Origin: JAGNLM01 sp964439835 | Lineage (GTDB): Bacteria; Pseudomonadota; Gammaproteobacteria; JAABTG01 | DNA: 64,000 nt | Direction: 5' to 3' | Assembly: GCA_964439835.1 (NCBI GenBank) | Contig: CAYTPQ010000002.1 | Coordinates: 105,915-169,914, forward strand | Shown: piece by piece, positions 1 to 10,151 of the stretch | Layout: every line of letters starts with the position of its first letter | Position numbering within the stretch: the stretch's first letter is position 1 | Made by a program: the position numbers and the translations under genes | Notes under the pieces: model-generated | Database searches by the model: none | What the model was told of the DNA's origin: nothing | Seen by the model: the letters and a program-made list of their open reading frames with translations, nothing else

Positions 1-459
1 CTGCGGGTCATCACGTTGGAGCACGTGCAGGCGATGAAGAACGAGGCCATCGTCTGCAACATCGGCCACTTCGACGCCGAGATCGACGTGGCGGCCCTGC
101 GCCAGTTCCCCTGGGAGAACGTCAAGCCCCAGGTCGACCACGTGATCTTTCCCGACGGCAAGCGCGTCATCCTGCTGGCCGAGGGCCGGCTGGTGAACCT
201 GGGCTGCGCCACCGGCCACCCGAGCTTCGTCATGTCGGCCTCCTTCACCAACCAGGTGACCGCCCAGATCGAGCTCTGGCAGCACGGCGACCGCTACGAG
301 CGCAAGGTCTACACCCTGCCCAAGCACCTGGACGAGAAGGTCGCGCGTCTGCACCTGTCCAAGCTGGGCGTGCACCTGACCCAGCTCAGCGCCGAGCAGG
401 CCGCCTACATCGGCGTGCCGGTGCAGGGCCCCTACAAGCCGGAATACTACCGGTACTGA
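1..459 (+). CDS. ahcY: S-adenosyl-L-homocysteine hydrolase, C-terminal part (truncated by window start)
   Basis: The frame is open from base 1 to the TGA at 457-459, giving about 152 C-terminal codons. The enzyme reversibly splits S-adenosylhomocysteine into adenosine and homocysteine in the cytosolic methyl cycle. Visible family marks are NIGHFDAEID near the start, the GHPSFVMS segment, and the C-terminus KPEYYRY; in this family the C-terminal Lys/Tyr tail reaches the NAD site of the neighbouring subunit. The stop overlaps the metF start (TGATG), so the two genes are probably translationally coupled. The start lies outside the window. Confidence 0.97.
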   Translation: MRVITLEHVQAMKNEAIVCNIGHFDAEIDVAALRQFPWENVKPQVDHVIFPDGKRVILLAEGRLVNLGCATGHPSFVMSASFTNQVTAQIELWQHGDRYERKVYTLPKHLDEKVARLHLSKLGVHLTQLSAEQAAYIGVPVQGPYKPEYYRY

Positions 460-1313
460 TGGAATCCCAGCGCCGGCACCCCCGCACCTTCAGCTTCGAG
501 TTCTTCCCGCCCAAGACCGAGGAAGGGCGGGTCAAGCTGCGGGCGGTGCGCGACCGACTGGCCGCGCTCGCCCCGCGCTTCTTCTCGGTCACCTACGGGG
601 CGGGCGGCTCGACCCGGGACCGCACGCGCGAGACCGTGCTCGAGGTGCAGCGCGAGTCGGGGGTGGAGTGCGCGCCCCACATCTCCTGTATCGGCGCGAG
701 CCGCGAGGGGGTGCGGCAGATGCTGGACGACTACCTGGCCCAGGGCGTGCGCCGGCTGGTGGCGTTACGCGGCGACATGCCCTCGGGCATGCACGAGCCG
801 GGGGACTTCCGCTACGCCAGCGACCTGGTGGCCTTCATCCGGGCCGAGACCGGGCGCCAGTTCCACCTCGAGGTCGCGGCCTACCCCGAGTTCCACCCCC
901 AGGCCCGCAGCGCGACCGCCGACCTAGAGGCCTTCCGGACCAAGGTCGAGGCCGGTGCCGACGGCGCGATCACGCAGTACTTCTTCAACGCCGACGCCTA
1001 CTTCCGGTTCGTGGAGCGGTGCGAGGCCATGGGCGTCGGGCTGCCCATCGTCCCCGGCGTCATGCCGATCACCAACTACGCCCAGCTGGCCCGCTTCTCC
1101 GACGCCAGCGGGGCGGAGATCCCCCGCTGGTTGCGCAAGCGCCTGGAGGCCCTCGGCGACGACGCGCGGGCCATCGCCGAGCTCGGCACCGACGTGGTGA
1201 GCGAGCTCTGCGCCCGCCTGCTGGCGGGGGGCGCCCCGGGCCTGCACTTCTACACCATGAACCGCGCCGAGCCGACCCTGGCCATATGGGAGCGCCTGGG
1301 GCTCCGCACGTAG
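459..1313 (+). CDS. metF: 5,10-methylenetetrahydrofolate reductase
   Basis: A 284-residue FAD TIM-barrel enzyme that reduces methylene-THF to methyl-THF for methionine synthesis. Motifs in order: FSFEFFPPKTEEG (catalytic Glu near residue 14), VTYGAGGST, ALRGDMP (flavin/folate Asp), ITQYFFN, and the C-terminal GLHFYTMNRAEPT. The length fits bacterial MetF (about 280-300). The start overlaps the ahcY stop by one base, giving an ahcY-metF methionine-cycle operon. A long perfect-looking hairpin follows the stop and may end transcription. Confidence 0.97.
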   Translation: MESQRRHPRTFSFEFFPPKTEEGRVKLRAVRDRLAALAPRFFSVTYGAGGSTRDRTRETVLEVQRESGVECAPHISCIGASREGVRQMLDDYLAQGVRRLVALRGDMPSGMHEPGDFRYASDLVAFIRAETGRQFHLEVAAYPEFHPQARSATADLEAFRTKVEAGADGAITQYFFNADAYFRFVERCEAMGVGLPIVPGVMPITNYAQLARFSDASGAEIPRWLRKRLEALGDDARAIAELGTDVVSELCARLLAGGAPGLHFYTMNRAEPTLAIWERLGLRT

Positions 1314-1317
1314 CCCG

Positions 1318-1384
1318 CCGGATCGAAGGGGTCAGACTCGATTGATTCCTGGCGAATCAATCGACTCTGACCCCTTCGATCCGG
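1318..1384. repeat. Long palindrome, 31-bp arms (GGGGTCAGAC repeat family)
   Basis: Arms 1318-1348 and 1354-1384 are inverted copies with one mismatch around the 5-base loop CTGGC. Each arm carries GGGGTCAGA or its complement. The element sits 4 bases after the metF stop, so it could terminate transcription, but arm length and the sequence shared with other intergenic sites suggest a mobile REP/MITE-like element. Confidence 0.85.
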
Positions 1385-1385
1385 A

Positions 1386-1412
1386 GATCAATGGTGTCTG
1401 ACCCCATTGATC
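1386..1412. repeat. Short palindrome of the GTCTGACCCC family
   Basis: GATCAATGG and CCATTGATC flank a 9-base centre containing GTCTGACC. It lies two bases after the 31-bp-arm palindrome and just before the response-regulator gene. The same core recurs near 33583, 34347, 36994 and 37051. Confidence 0.75.
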
Positions 1413-1426
1413 ACTAGACTTGGGCG

Positions 1427-2872
<1,446 letters not shown>

Positions 2873-2890
2873 GCGGCTGTGAGAAGATGA

Positions 2891-2968
2891 GCCACAGAGC
2901 TCACAGAGGGATACGTAACACCCCGTTCTCGCCATCCGCAACGATTCCTTATCTGTTATCTCTGTGGC
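2891..2968. repeat. Intergenic inverted repeat, CACAGAG family (copy 1)
   Basis: GCCACAGAG-CTCACAGAGG at the left end is mirrored by ATCTCTGTGGC at the right end, about 50 bases apart. The heptad CACAGAG is repeated in the left arm. Copies with the same architecture lie at 13567-13682 and 29528-29628. Confidence 0.75.
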
Positions 2969-2998
2969 ACATGATCCGCACGGTCTGAGAAGAGACGG

Positions 2999-4804
2999 AT
3001 GTACTACGAGCACTTCGGGCTGAGCGAGCCGCCGTTCCGGATTACCCCCGACACCCGCCTGTTCTTCCCGGGCGGTAGCCGCGGCGCGATCCTCGACGCC
3101 ATCGTCTACGCCATCACCAGCGGCGAGGGGATCATCAAGGTCATCGGCGAGGTCGGCAGCGGCAAGACCATGATCTGCCGCATGCTCGAGGTGAAGCTGC
3201 CGCAGACGGTCGACGTCGTCTATCTCGCCAACCCGAGCCTCTCGCCGGACAACATCCTTCACGCCATCGCCTTCGAGATGAAGCTCGACCTGCCGATGGG
3301 CGCGGGCCGGCTGGAGGTGATGCACGCCCTGCACGCGCGGCTGCTAGAGAAGCACGCCGACAACCGCCAGGTGGTGATGTTCGTGGAGGAGGCCCAGCGC
3401 ATGCCGCTGGAGACCCTGGAGGAGATCCGCCTCCTCTCCAACCTGGAGACCGAGCGCGAGAAGCTCCTGCAGATCGTCCTCTTCGGCCAGCCGGAGCTCG
3501 AGCGCAACCTCAGCCCGGCGCACATCCGCCAGCTCAAGGAGCGCATCACCCACGGCTTCCTGCTGCCGCGCCTGGAGGCCGAGGAGATCCGGGACTACCT
3601 GGACTTCCGCATGCGATCGGCCGGCTACAAGGGCCCCCCGGTGTTCTCCCCGGCCGCCGTCAAGCGCATCGCGCGGGCCTCCGAGGGTCTGATCCGGCGG
3701 ATCAACGTGCTGGCGGACAAGGCCCTGCTCGCCGCCTACGCCGCTGGCGTGCACCAGGTGACCCCACGCGAGGTCCGCTCGGCGATCCGCGACAGCGAGT
3801 TCGGCGGGGCGCGGTGGACCATGGACTGGCGGCTGGCCGGCCTGTTCGGGGCGGCGGCCCTGGGCGCCGGGGTGATGTGGGTGGCCCAGACCGGCTACCG
3901 CTACGTCCCCTGGCTCGCCAGCACCGCCGACGCCGGGGTGCCGACCACCGCTGCCAGCGGCCCAGTCGTGCGGGCCGAGCCGGCCTCCCCACCGCCGGCC
4001 AGGGAGGCGACGCCGGTTGCGCTCGCGTCGCCCGCGGCGGCTGCGTCGGCAGGGCCGGGCGCAACCACGCCCGGCGCGGTTTCGGCAGGGCCAGCCCCAA
4101 GCGAGCCTGCTCCGGTGTCGGCGGCGCCAGTCGTGAGCGCGCCTGGCCCGGTCGACCTGGCCCCGTCCTCGACCGCTGGCCTCGCCGCTGACCCAGCGCC
4201 GTCGGCCCCCCCCCCGACGCCTGCATCCGGCCCGGCGAGTGCGTCGGCCAGCGCCCCACCGCAGCCGCGCCCGGTTCTCGCCGTGACCGCGGCCGCTCCG
4301 GAGCCAGAGGCGCGCTCGGAGCCGATGGCGGTCGCCGGCGTCGCGGCGACCTCGCCCGCGGCGGAGCCGGTACCGGGCGCTACACCGTCGGCCCCCCTGC
4401 GGGAGCTGTCCCCCGGGTCGGCGGTGCGGGCGCCGGAGCCGGCCCCCGCATCGCCCCGCGAGTCCGCCTACATCGGGCGCCGGCTCGCGGCCACCGGCGA
4501 GTGGCTAAAGACTGCCGACGCAAGCCGATACAGCATCCAGTTGATGCACATTGGCATAGACCGGGGCGCCGGGCTTGAGGCAAGCTTGCGCCAGGGAGGG
4601 CTCGGCGCCGAGCTGGATCGGGTGTGGGTCTACCGCACCCGGATCGGGGGCGTCGAGTTGCTGAGCGTCCTGCTCGGGGACTTCCCGAGTCAGGAGGAGG
4701 CGCGCCGGGTGCTCGAGGGATTGCCGCCGGCGTTGCGTCAGGCCAAGCCGTTCGTGCGCGCCCTGCGCGATATCCGGGGCGGGGGCGCCGGGGTCAGCGG
4801 GTGA
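2999..4804 (+). CDS. mshM: MshM/ExeA-type AAA ATPase with C-terminal SPOR domain
   Basis: A 601-residue protein starting MYYEHFGLSEPPF, the usual start of ExeA/MshM ATPases. Walker A is GEVGSGKT near residue 57, followed by a Walker B-like VVMFVEEAQRM. After about 275 residues comes one membrane segment (about 278-298), then a low-complexity Ala/Pro linker of about 190 residues, then about 80 residues resembling a SPOR peptidoglycan-binding domain (YSIQLMHIG...LLGDFPSQEEA). ExeA-type ATPases help insert secretins through the cell wall, which fits the secretin gene 38 bases downstream. The fused SPOR end recalls DamX. The start has a purine-rich GAGAAGAGACGG just upstream. Confidence 0.9.
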   Translation: MYYEHFGLSEPPFRITPDTRLFFPGGSRGAILDAIVYAITSGEGIIKVIGEVGSGKTMICRMLEVKLPQTVDVVYLANPSLSPDNILHAIAFEMKLDLPMGAGRLEVMHALHARLLEKHADNRQVVMFVEEAQRMPLETLEEIRLLSNLETEREKLLQIVLFGQPELERNLSPAHIRQLKERITHGFLLPRLEAEEIRDYLDFRMRSAGYKGPPVFSPAAVKRIARASEGLIRRINVLADKALLAAYAAGVHQVTPREVRSAIRDSEFGGARWTMDWRLAGLFGAAALGAGVMWVAQTGYRYVPWLASTADAGVPTTAASGPVVRAEPASPPPAREATPVALASPAAAASAGPGATTPGAVSAGPAPSEPAPVSAAPVVSAPGPVDLAPSSTAGLAADPAPSAPPPTPASGPASASASAPPQPRPVLAVTAAAPEPEARSEPMAVAGVAATSPAAEPVPGATPSAPLRELSPGSAVRAPEPAPASPRESAYIGRRLAATGEWLKTADASRYSIQLMHIGIDRGAGLEASLRQGGLGAELDRVWVYRTRIGGVELLSVLLGDFPSQEEARRVLEGLPPALRQAKPFVRALRDIRGGGAGVSG

Positions 4805-4841
4805 CAGGGGGGCTGCCCGGTCCGGGCAGGCGAGCAGAAAG

Positions 4842-6527
4842 ATGCAAAAAATCCATCGCGTCTCGATCGTTCTGGCCGCCGGGCTCGCGCTCGCGGCCTG
4901 CTCCGTGCCGGTCGTGCCGGAGCGTGACCCGTCGCCGGGGCACCTGAGGCCCCAGACCACGACCGCGCCGGAGACCATCCCCGAGCCGGTGAGCCAGGTG
5001 CCGTTCCTGCCGCCGCCGCGGCCGGCCCCGCGGCTCGAGACCTACACCGTGGTGGTGAACGACGTCCCGGTGCGCGACCTGCTGTTCGCCCTGGCGCGCG
5101 ACGCCAAGGTCAACGTCGACATCTCCCCGGGCCTGACCGGCAACGTCACGCTCAACGCCATCGACCAGACCCTGCCCCAGATCCTGGAGCGGCTCTCCGA
5201 GCAACTCGACCTGCGCTACACGATACAGGGCAACCTGGTCACGGTCGGGCCGGACGCCCCGTACCTGCACACCTACAAGGTCGACTACGTCAACATGGCC
5301 CGGGAGACCCAGACGACCATCCAGGTCGCGAGCCAGGTCGCCTCCACGACCCCCGGTGGCGGGCAGGGCGGCGGTGGCGGCGGTACGAGCGGCACGGGCG
5401 GCGCCAACTCGACCACCAACATCACCAACACCTCGATCAACCACTTCTGGGAGAACCTGGCCCAGAACATCCTCCACATCCTGGGCGAGAAGGGCGCCGC
5501 TGGCGGCGGGTCGGCCGGCAAGATCACCTCTACCTCGTCGGTGATCGTCAACCCGGAGACGGGCATCGTCACCGTGCGGGCGACCGCCCGCCAGCACCGC
5601 ATCATCGCCGACTATCTGAGCCAGCTGGTGGCGAGTGCCCACCGGCAGGTCCTGATCGAGGCGACGGTGGTCGAGGTCGAGCTGTCCGACCAGTACGAGG
5701 CCGGCGTCGATTGGACCAATCTGGCCAGGGGCTCGGGATTCCTGGCGGTGCAGAACTCCCCGGCCTCCGCCAGCAATCCATTCTTTATCCTGAGCTACCT
5801 GGGTCCGGGTGACGACATCTACGGGACCATCCGCCTACTGAGCCAGTACGGGCAGACGCGCGTGCTTTCCAGTCCGAAGCTGATGGTGTTGAACAACCAG
5901 AGCTCGGTGCTGAAGGTCGTGCGCAACGTCGTCTACTTCCAGATCGACGTCACCAACACCCTCGGCACCACCGCCCAGCCGGCCCAGCAGCAGTCCGAGA
6001 CCAACATCTACACGGTCCCGGTCGGCCTGGTCATGAACGTGACGCCCCAGATCAGCGAGAGCGAGCAGGTCATCCTGAACGTCCGTCCGAGCATCTCGAG
6101 CATCGTGCGCTTCGTCCAGGACCCGAACCCTTCGCTCTACCAGCAGGGGCTGCTGCTCGACACCCAGATCCAGAATCTGATCCCAGAGGTCGAGACGCGG
6201 GAGATGGAGTCGGTGCTCCGGGTCAGCAGCGGCCAGGTGGCCGTGCTGGGTGGGCTGATGAAGGACGAGGTCCGCCGCGACCAGACGGGGGTGCCGTTCC
6301 TGAAGGACATCCCGCTCCTGGGCAACGCCTTCTCCTACCGAAATGACGAGAACGTCAAGTCGGAGCTGGTGATCTTTATCCGCCCGGTGGTCGTGCGCGA
6401 CGCGAGCATCGAGACCGACCTGCGCGAGCTGCGGCCCTTCCTGGACCAGACGGTTCAGCCCAATCTCGGTCTCCCGGCGACCCTGGGCGGGGAGAGAATC
6501 AATGAGTCTATTACTGGACGCCCTTAA
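4842..6527 (+). CDS. mshL: MSHA-type pilus secretin lipoprotein MshL
   Basis: A 561-residue outer-membrane secretin through which the pilus leaves the cell. The N-terminus is a lipoprotein signal with lipobox LAAC (Cys about 20). Then come a secretin/TonB N-terminal (STN) domain (VVVNDVPVRDLLFALARDA), a Gly/Ser/Thr-rich stretch near residues 168-185, and the secretin core (VLIEATVVEVELSD, VLSSPKLMVLNNQ, VPVGLVMNVTPQI, VAVLGGLMKDE, PLLGNAFSYR). Length matches MshL. The last 26 bases overlap the next gene, a tight operon arrangement. Confidence 0.95.
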   Translation: MQKIHRVSIVLAAGLALAACSVPVVPERDPSPGHLRPQTTTAPETIPEPVSQVPFLPPPRPAPRLETYTVVVNDVPVRDLLFALARDAKVNVDISPGLTGNVTLNAIDQTLPQILERLSEQLDLRYTIQGNLVTVGPDAPYLHTYKVDYVNMARETQTTIQVASQVASTTPGGGQGGGGGGTSGTGGANSTTNITNTSINHFWENLAQNILHILGEKGAAGGGSAGKITSTSSVIVNPETGIVTVRATARQHRIIADYLSQLVASAHRQVLIEATVVEVELSDQYEAGVDWTNLARGSGFLAVQNSPASASNPFFILSYLGPGDDIYGTIRLLSQYGQTRVLSSPKLMVLNNQSSVLKVVRNVVYFQIDVTNTLGTTAQPAQQQSETNIYTVPVGLVMNVTPQISESEQVILNVRPSISSIVRFVQDPNPSLYQQGLLLDTQIQNLIPEVETREMESVLRVSSGQVAVLGGLMKDEVRRDQTGVPFLKDIPLLGNAFSYRNDENVKSELVIFIRPVVVRDASIETDLRELRPFLDQTVQPNLGLPATLGGERINESITGRP

Positions 6528-8439
6528 GAAGGCCGAGCAGTCGAAGCGCGAGAAGGTCGCCGAGGCGGCGACCGGCCGCCCCGGGTCCGCCGGCCAGGTT
6601 GCCCCGGCTGCGCCGCCGCTGGGCGACGACGTCGAGCTCCGGCTCGAGCCGCTGCCGGAAGAGGGCGCCGGCACCGAAGGCCCCGGCGCTGCGGCGGGAG
6701 AGCCCCGGGAGGCGGTGCCCCCCGAGGAGGCCACCCCGCCCGAGGTGATCGGCTCCAGCACGCTGCGCCTCGAGCTGGAAGGCGGGGGCGCCGGCTCCCG
6801 CGTCGCCACCGGCGAGCTCGACCTGGAAGAGTTCGCCCGCAAGCTCTCCGAGTCGGGTCCGCCGACCATCGATACCGGGGCGCTCGGCGCCGCCGAGCTG
6901 CGCGAGGGCGGCATGACCGCCGCGCACACCATGCCCTCGCTCAAGAACGTGCAGGCGGCCCTGAAGGACTTCTACGGCGACAGCACCGGCGCCGGTCCCG
7001 CACCCCGCGTTTCGACTCCGCCGCCCCGCGCGTCCGCCGAGGTCAGCGCCGTCGAGACCCAGGCCTCTCAGCGCGCGGCCCGCAACGTCTTCGAGGCGAA
7101 GGAGCGTCCGGCCCGCAAGCGCTCGAGGGCGTGGGCCCCGCTCGGCCTGACGGCGGTGCTGCTGGCCGCCCTGCTGGTCGGCGGGTACTACGCTGCCATG
7201 TCCTTCATCACCGTGCAGCCGTCCACCCTGGCGGTCGGACGGCCGGCCCCGCTGCCGGGGATGCCGGCGCCGCCGGCCGCCGCCGTCGTGGCCGAGGGCC
7301 CGGCGGTCTCCACTGCACCCTCCGCAACCCCCGCCCCGGCGACTGCCCCCGCGCCGTCTGCGGCCGCGCCCGTGGCGCCTGCTCCTGCCGCTCCGCCCGC
7401 GGCCCCGGTGACGACCCCAGCGCCTCCGGTGCCGGCCGCAGTCGCCCAGGCCCCCGTCGCTCCGCCCGCCGCGGCCCCGGCAAGCCCTTCGGCGCCGGCC
7501 GCCCCCGTTGCGGCTCGCCCGGCGGCCCCGCCGGCTGCTCCCGCTCCGACCACCCCTCCGGCCCCAGCGCCCGCCGCGGCAGTCGCTGCGGCACCCCCGG
7601 CCGCCGCCCCCGCCAGGCCGGCCGCGTCGGCCAGGACCTCCGACGAGGAGGCCTACCGGCTGGCCCTCGCCCCGCGCACCCCGCAGGCCCCGAGAGCTGC
7701 GGAAGGCGGTACGCCCGCCGCCGCCCCTGCGGCTCCCCGCGCGGCCGCGCCGGCGGCGGTTGCGCCAGCGGTCCGCGACGAGACACCGACCCTGCGCTCG
7801 CGCGGCTCCTCGGCCGTCAAGGTCGCCTCCCGCAGCGAGCCCGACCCGACCTACGTTCGCCTCGAGCGGGCCTACCAGGCCTTCCAGGCCGGCGATTACG
7901 AGGGGGCGCGGCAGCTCTACCGCGAGGTGCTCTCGCGCGACCCCCGCAACCGGGACGCCCTGCTCGGCCTCGGTGCCGTCGCCACGGCCCTCGGCGAGGG
8001 CCAGCAGGCCCAGGCCGTCTACCGCCGGGTGCTGATCCAGAACCCCCAGGACCGGGTGGCGACGGCTGCCATCACCAACCTGGGGGCCAGCGCAGGCGCT
8101 GCGGGGCCCCAGGGCGAGGCCCGCCTGAAGCAGGCGCTGGCCCAGGACCCGGGCGCGCCGTATCTGAATTTCTCCCTCGGCAACCTCTACGCCTCCCAGC
8201 GGCGCTGGTCCGACGCTCAGCAGGCCTACTTCAACGCCTACCGTGCCGACAGCCGCAACGCCGACTACGCCTTCAACCTGGCCGTGAGCCTCGACCACCT
8301 GGGCAAGTCGCGTCAGGCGCTGGAGTACTACCGGCGGGCCCTGGACCTGGGCGAGCGCCAGGCGGCGGGGTTCAGCACCGAGTCGGTGCGCAGCCGCATC
8401 CAGGTCCTCGAAGGGGCGGGGTCCGGCGACGCGTCATGA
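6502..8439 (+). CDS. mshN: MshN-like TPR protein of MSHA pilus assembly
   Basis: A 645-residue protein starting MSLLLDALKKAEQSK, typical of TPR proteins in MSHA loci. One transmembrane segment (about 213-235, LGLTAVLLAALLVGGYY) separates a cytosolic acidic N-terminal part from a periplasmic region. A very Ala/Pro-rich linker (about 240-420) precedes several TPR repeats (AYQAFQAGDYEGARQLYREV, LGLGAVATALGEGQQAQAVY, LGNLYASQRRWSDAQQAY). TPR proteins of this kind stabilise secretin or pilus subcomplexes. It overlaps mshL by 26 bases and mshE by 4. Confidence 0.88.
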   Translation: MSLLLDALKKAEQSKREKVAEAATGRPGSAGQVAPAAPPLGDDVELRLEPLPEEGAGTEGPGAAAGEPREAVPPEEATPPEVIGSSTLRLELEGGGAGSRVATGELDLEEFARKLSESGPPTIDTGALGAAELREGGMTAAHTMPSLKNVQAALKDFYGDSTGAGPAPRVSTPPPRASAEVSAVETQASQRAARNVFEAKERPARKRSRAWAPLGLTAVLLAALLVGGYYAAMSFITVQPSTLAVGRPAPLPGMPAPPAAAVVAEGPAVSTAPSATPAPATAPAPSAAAPVAPAPAAPPAAPVTTPAPPVPAAVAQAPVAPPAAAPASPSAPAAPVAARPAAPPAAPAPTTPPAPAPAAAVAAAPPAAAPARPAASARTSDEEAYRLALAPRTPQAPRAAEGGTPAAAPAAPRAAAPAAVAPAVRDETPTLRSRGSSAVKVASRSEPDPTYVRLERAYQAFQAGDYEGARQLYREVLSRDPRNRDALLGLGAVATALGEGQQAQAVYRRVLIQNPQDRVATAAITNLGASAGAAGPQGEARLKQALAQDPGAPYLNFSLGNLYASQRRWSDAQQAYFNAYRADSRNADYAFNLAVSLDHLGKSRQALEYYRRALDLGERQAAGFSTESVRSRIQVLEGAGSGDAS

Positions 8440-10145
8440 GCCCGCGCCGCAAGCCCCGCCTGATCGGGGAGATCCTGGTCGAAAAGGGGGTCGTCTCCCG
8501 CGACCAGATCGCGATCGCGCTCACGGAGCAGAAGAAGACCGGCCAGCACCTGGGCAAGCTGCTGGTGCGCCTGGGTTTTGCCTCCGAGGCAATCATCCGC
8601 GAGGTCCTCGGCGGCGAGCTCGGCCAGCAGAGCATCGACCTGGCCAAGGTGGTCGTCGACCCCGAGGCGGTGAAGCTCATCCCCAAGGACGTCGCCCGCC
8701 GTTACCACGTGCTCTGCATCTCCTTCGACCCCGCGGCCAACCGGGCCACGGTGGCGATGGCCGACACCTTCAACGTGGTCGCGCTCGACAAGATCCGCAC
8801 CCTGCTCGGCGTGGACGTGGAGATCCTGCCGTTCCTCGCCGGCGAGGCGGAGATCGACAAGACCATCGACCAGGTGTTCGGCTACGAGCTCTCGGTCGAC
8901 GGGATCCTGAAGGAGATCGAGACCGGCGAGGTCGACTACCAGAGCCTCGAAGGCGAGACCGACGAGTACAGCCAGCCGGTGGTGCGGTTGGTGAACGCGC
9001 TGCTCTCCGATGCCGTCAAGCGCGGCGCCTCGGACATCCACTTCGAGCCCGAGCAGGAATTCCTGCGCATCCGCTACCGCATCGACGGCGTGCTGCGCCA
9101 GATCCGGAGCCTGCACCGCAACTACTGGGCCTCGCTCGCCGTGCGCCTCAAGGTGATGTCGCAGATGGACATCGCCGAGATGCGCGCGCCCCAGGACGGG
9201 CGCTTCTCGCTCTCGCTCTACGGGCGCCCCATCGACTTCCGCGCCTCGGCGATGCCGACCACCCACGGCGAGAACATCGTGCTGCGCATCCTCGACCGGC
9301 AGAAGGGCATCGTGCCGCTCGAGGGCCTCGGGCTCTACGAGGACCAGCTCGACCTGCTGCGGATCATGCTGGCGCGCCCCGAGGGGATCCTGCTCGTCAC
9401 CGGCCCGACCGGCAGCGGCAAGACCACCACGCTGTATTCGATGTTGATGCACCTGAACGACGAGACGGTCAACATCATGACCCTCGAGGACCCGGTCGAG
9501 TACCCGGTCGCGATGATCCGCCAGACCTCCATCAACGAGGCCGTGAAGCTCGATTTCGCGAACGGTGTGCGCACCATGCTGCGCCAGGACCCGGACGTCA
9601 TCCTGGTCGGCGAGATCCGCGACGAGGAGACCGCCGAGATGGCCTTCCGCGCGGCCATGACCGGCCACCAGGTCTTCTCGACCCTGCACACGAATTCCGC
9701 CGTCGGCGCGATCTCGCGCCTGCTCGACATCGGCATCCGGCCCGAGATCATGGCCGGGAACATCATCGGGATCCTGGCCCAGCGGCTCGTGCGCAAGCTC
9801 TGCCCCAAGTGCCGCGAGACCTACACGGCGAGCCGCGTGGAGCGCCAGCTCCTCGGCCTGCACGCGACCGAGGCCGCGCCCGCGCTCTACAGCGCCAAGG
9901 GCTGCCCGGCCTGCGACTTCCAGGGCTACAAGGGCCGCCTCGCGCTGATGGAGGTGCTGCGGGTCGACGCTGACCTCGACGCCCAGATCGCGAGCGGCGC
10001 CAATACCCGCGAGCTGGCCAGGGCGGCGCAGGCCAAGGGCTTCCGCACGCTCGCCGACGACGGCGTGCGCCGGGTGCTGGAGGGGATCACCTCGCTCGAC
10101 GAGGTCTCCCGCGTGATCGACCTCACGGACCGGCTCGCCGGCTGA
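8436..10145 (+). CDS. mshE: MSHA pilus extension ATPase MshE with c-di-GMP-binding MshEN domain
   Basis: A 569-residue GspE/PilB-family hexameric ATPase that powers pilus extension. The N-terminal MshEN region (RLIGEILVEKG... QHLGKLLVRLG) is the c-di-GMP-binding module characterised in Vibrio MshE. The catalytic domain has Walker A GPTGSGKTTT near residue 323, the Asp box MTLEDPVEYP, Walker B QDPDVILVGEIRD, the His box STLHTNSA, and a tetracysteine zinc motif (CPKC about 456, CPAC about 490). The ATG at 8436 overlaps the mshN stop (ATGA), which fixes the start. Confidence 0.96.
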   Translation: MSPRRKPRLIGEILVEKGVVSRDQIAIALTEQKKTGQHLGKLLVRLGFASEAIIREVLGGELGQQSIDLAKVVVDPEAVKLIPKDVARRYHVLCISFDPAANRATVAMADTFNVVALDKIRTLLGVDVEILPFLAGEAEIDKTIDQVFGYELSVDGILKEIETGEVDYQSLEGETDEYSQPVVRLVNALLSDAVKRGASDIHFEPEQEFLRIRYRIDGVLRQIRSLHRNYWASLAVRLKVMSQMDIAEMRAPQDGRFSLSLYGRPIDFRASAMPTTHGENIVLRILDRQKGIVPLEGLGLYEDQLDLLRIMLARPEGILLVTGPTGSGKTTTLYSMLMHLNDETVNIMTLEDPVEYPVAMIRQTSINEAVKLDFANGVRTMLRQDPDVILVGEIRDEETAEMAFRAAMTGHQVFSTLHTNSAVGAISRLLDIGIRPEIMAGNIIGILAQRLVRKLCPKCRETYTASRVERQLLGLHATEAAPALYSAKGCPACDFQGYKGRLALMEVLRVDADLDAQIASGANTRELARAAQAKGFRTLADDGVRRVLEGITSLDEVSRVIDLTDRLAG

Positions 10146-10151
10146 CGCGCC

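Noticed and set aside
2965..2980. TGGCACATGATCCGCA as a sigma-54 promoter for the MSHA operon
   Set aside because: The -24 half is good but the -12 half reads CCGC rather than TTGC, and it overlaps the end of a repeat element.
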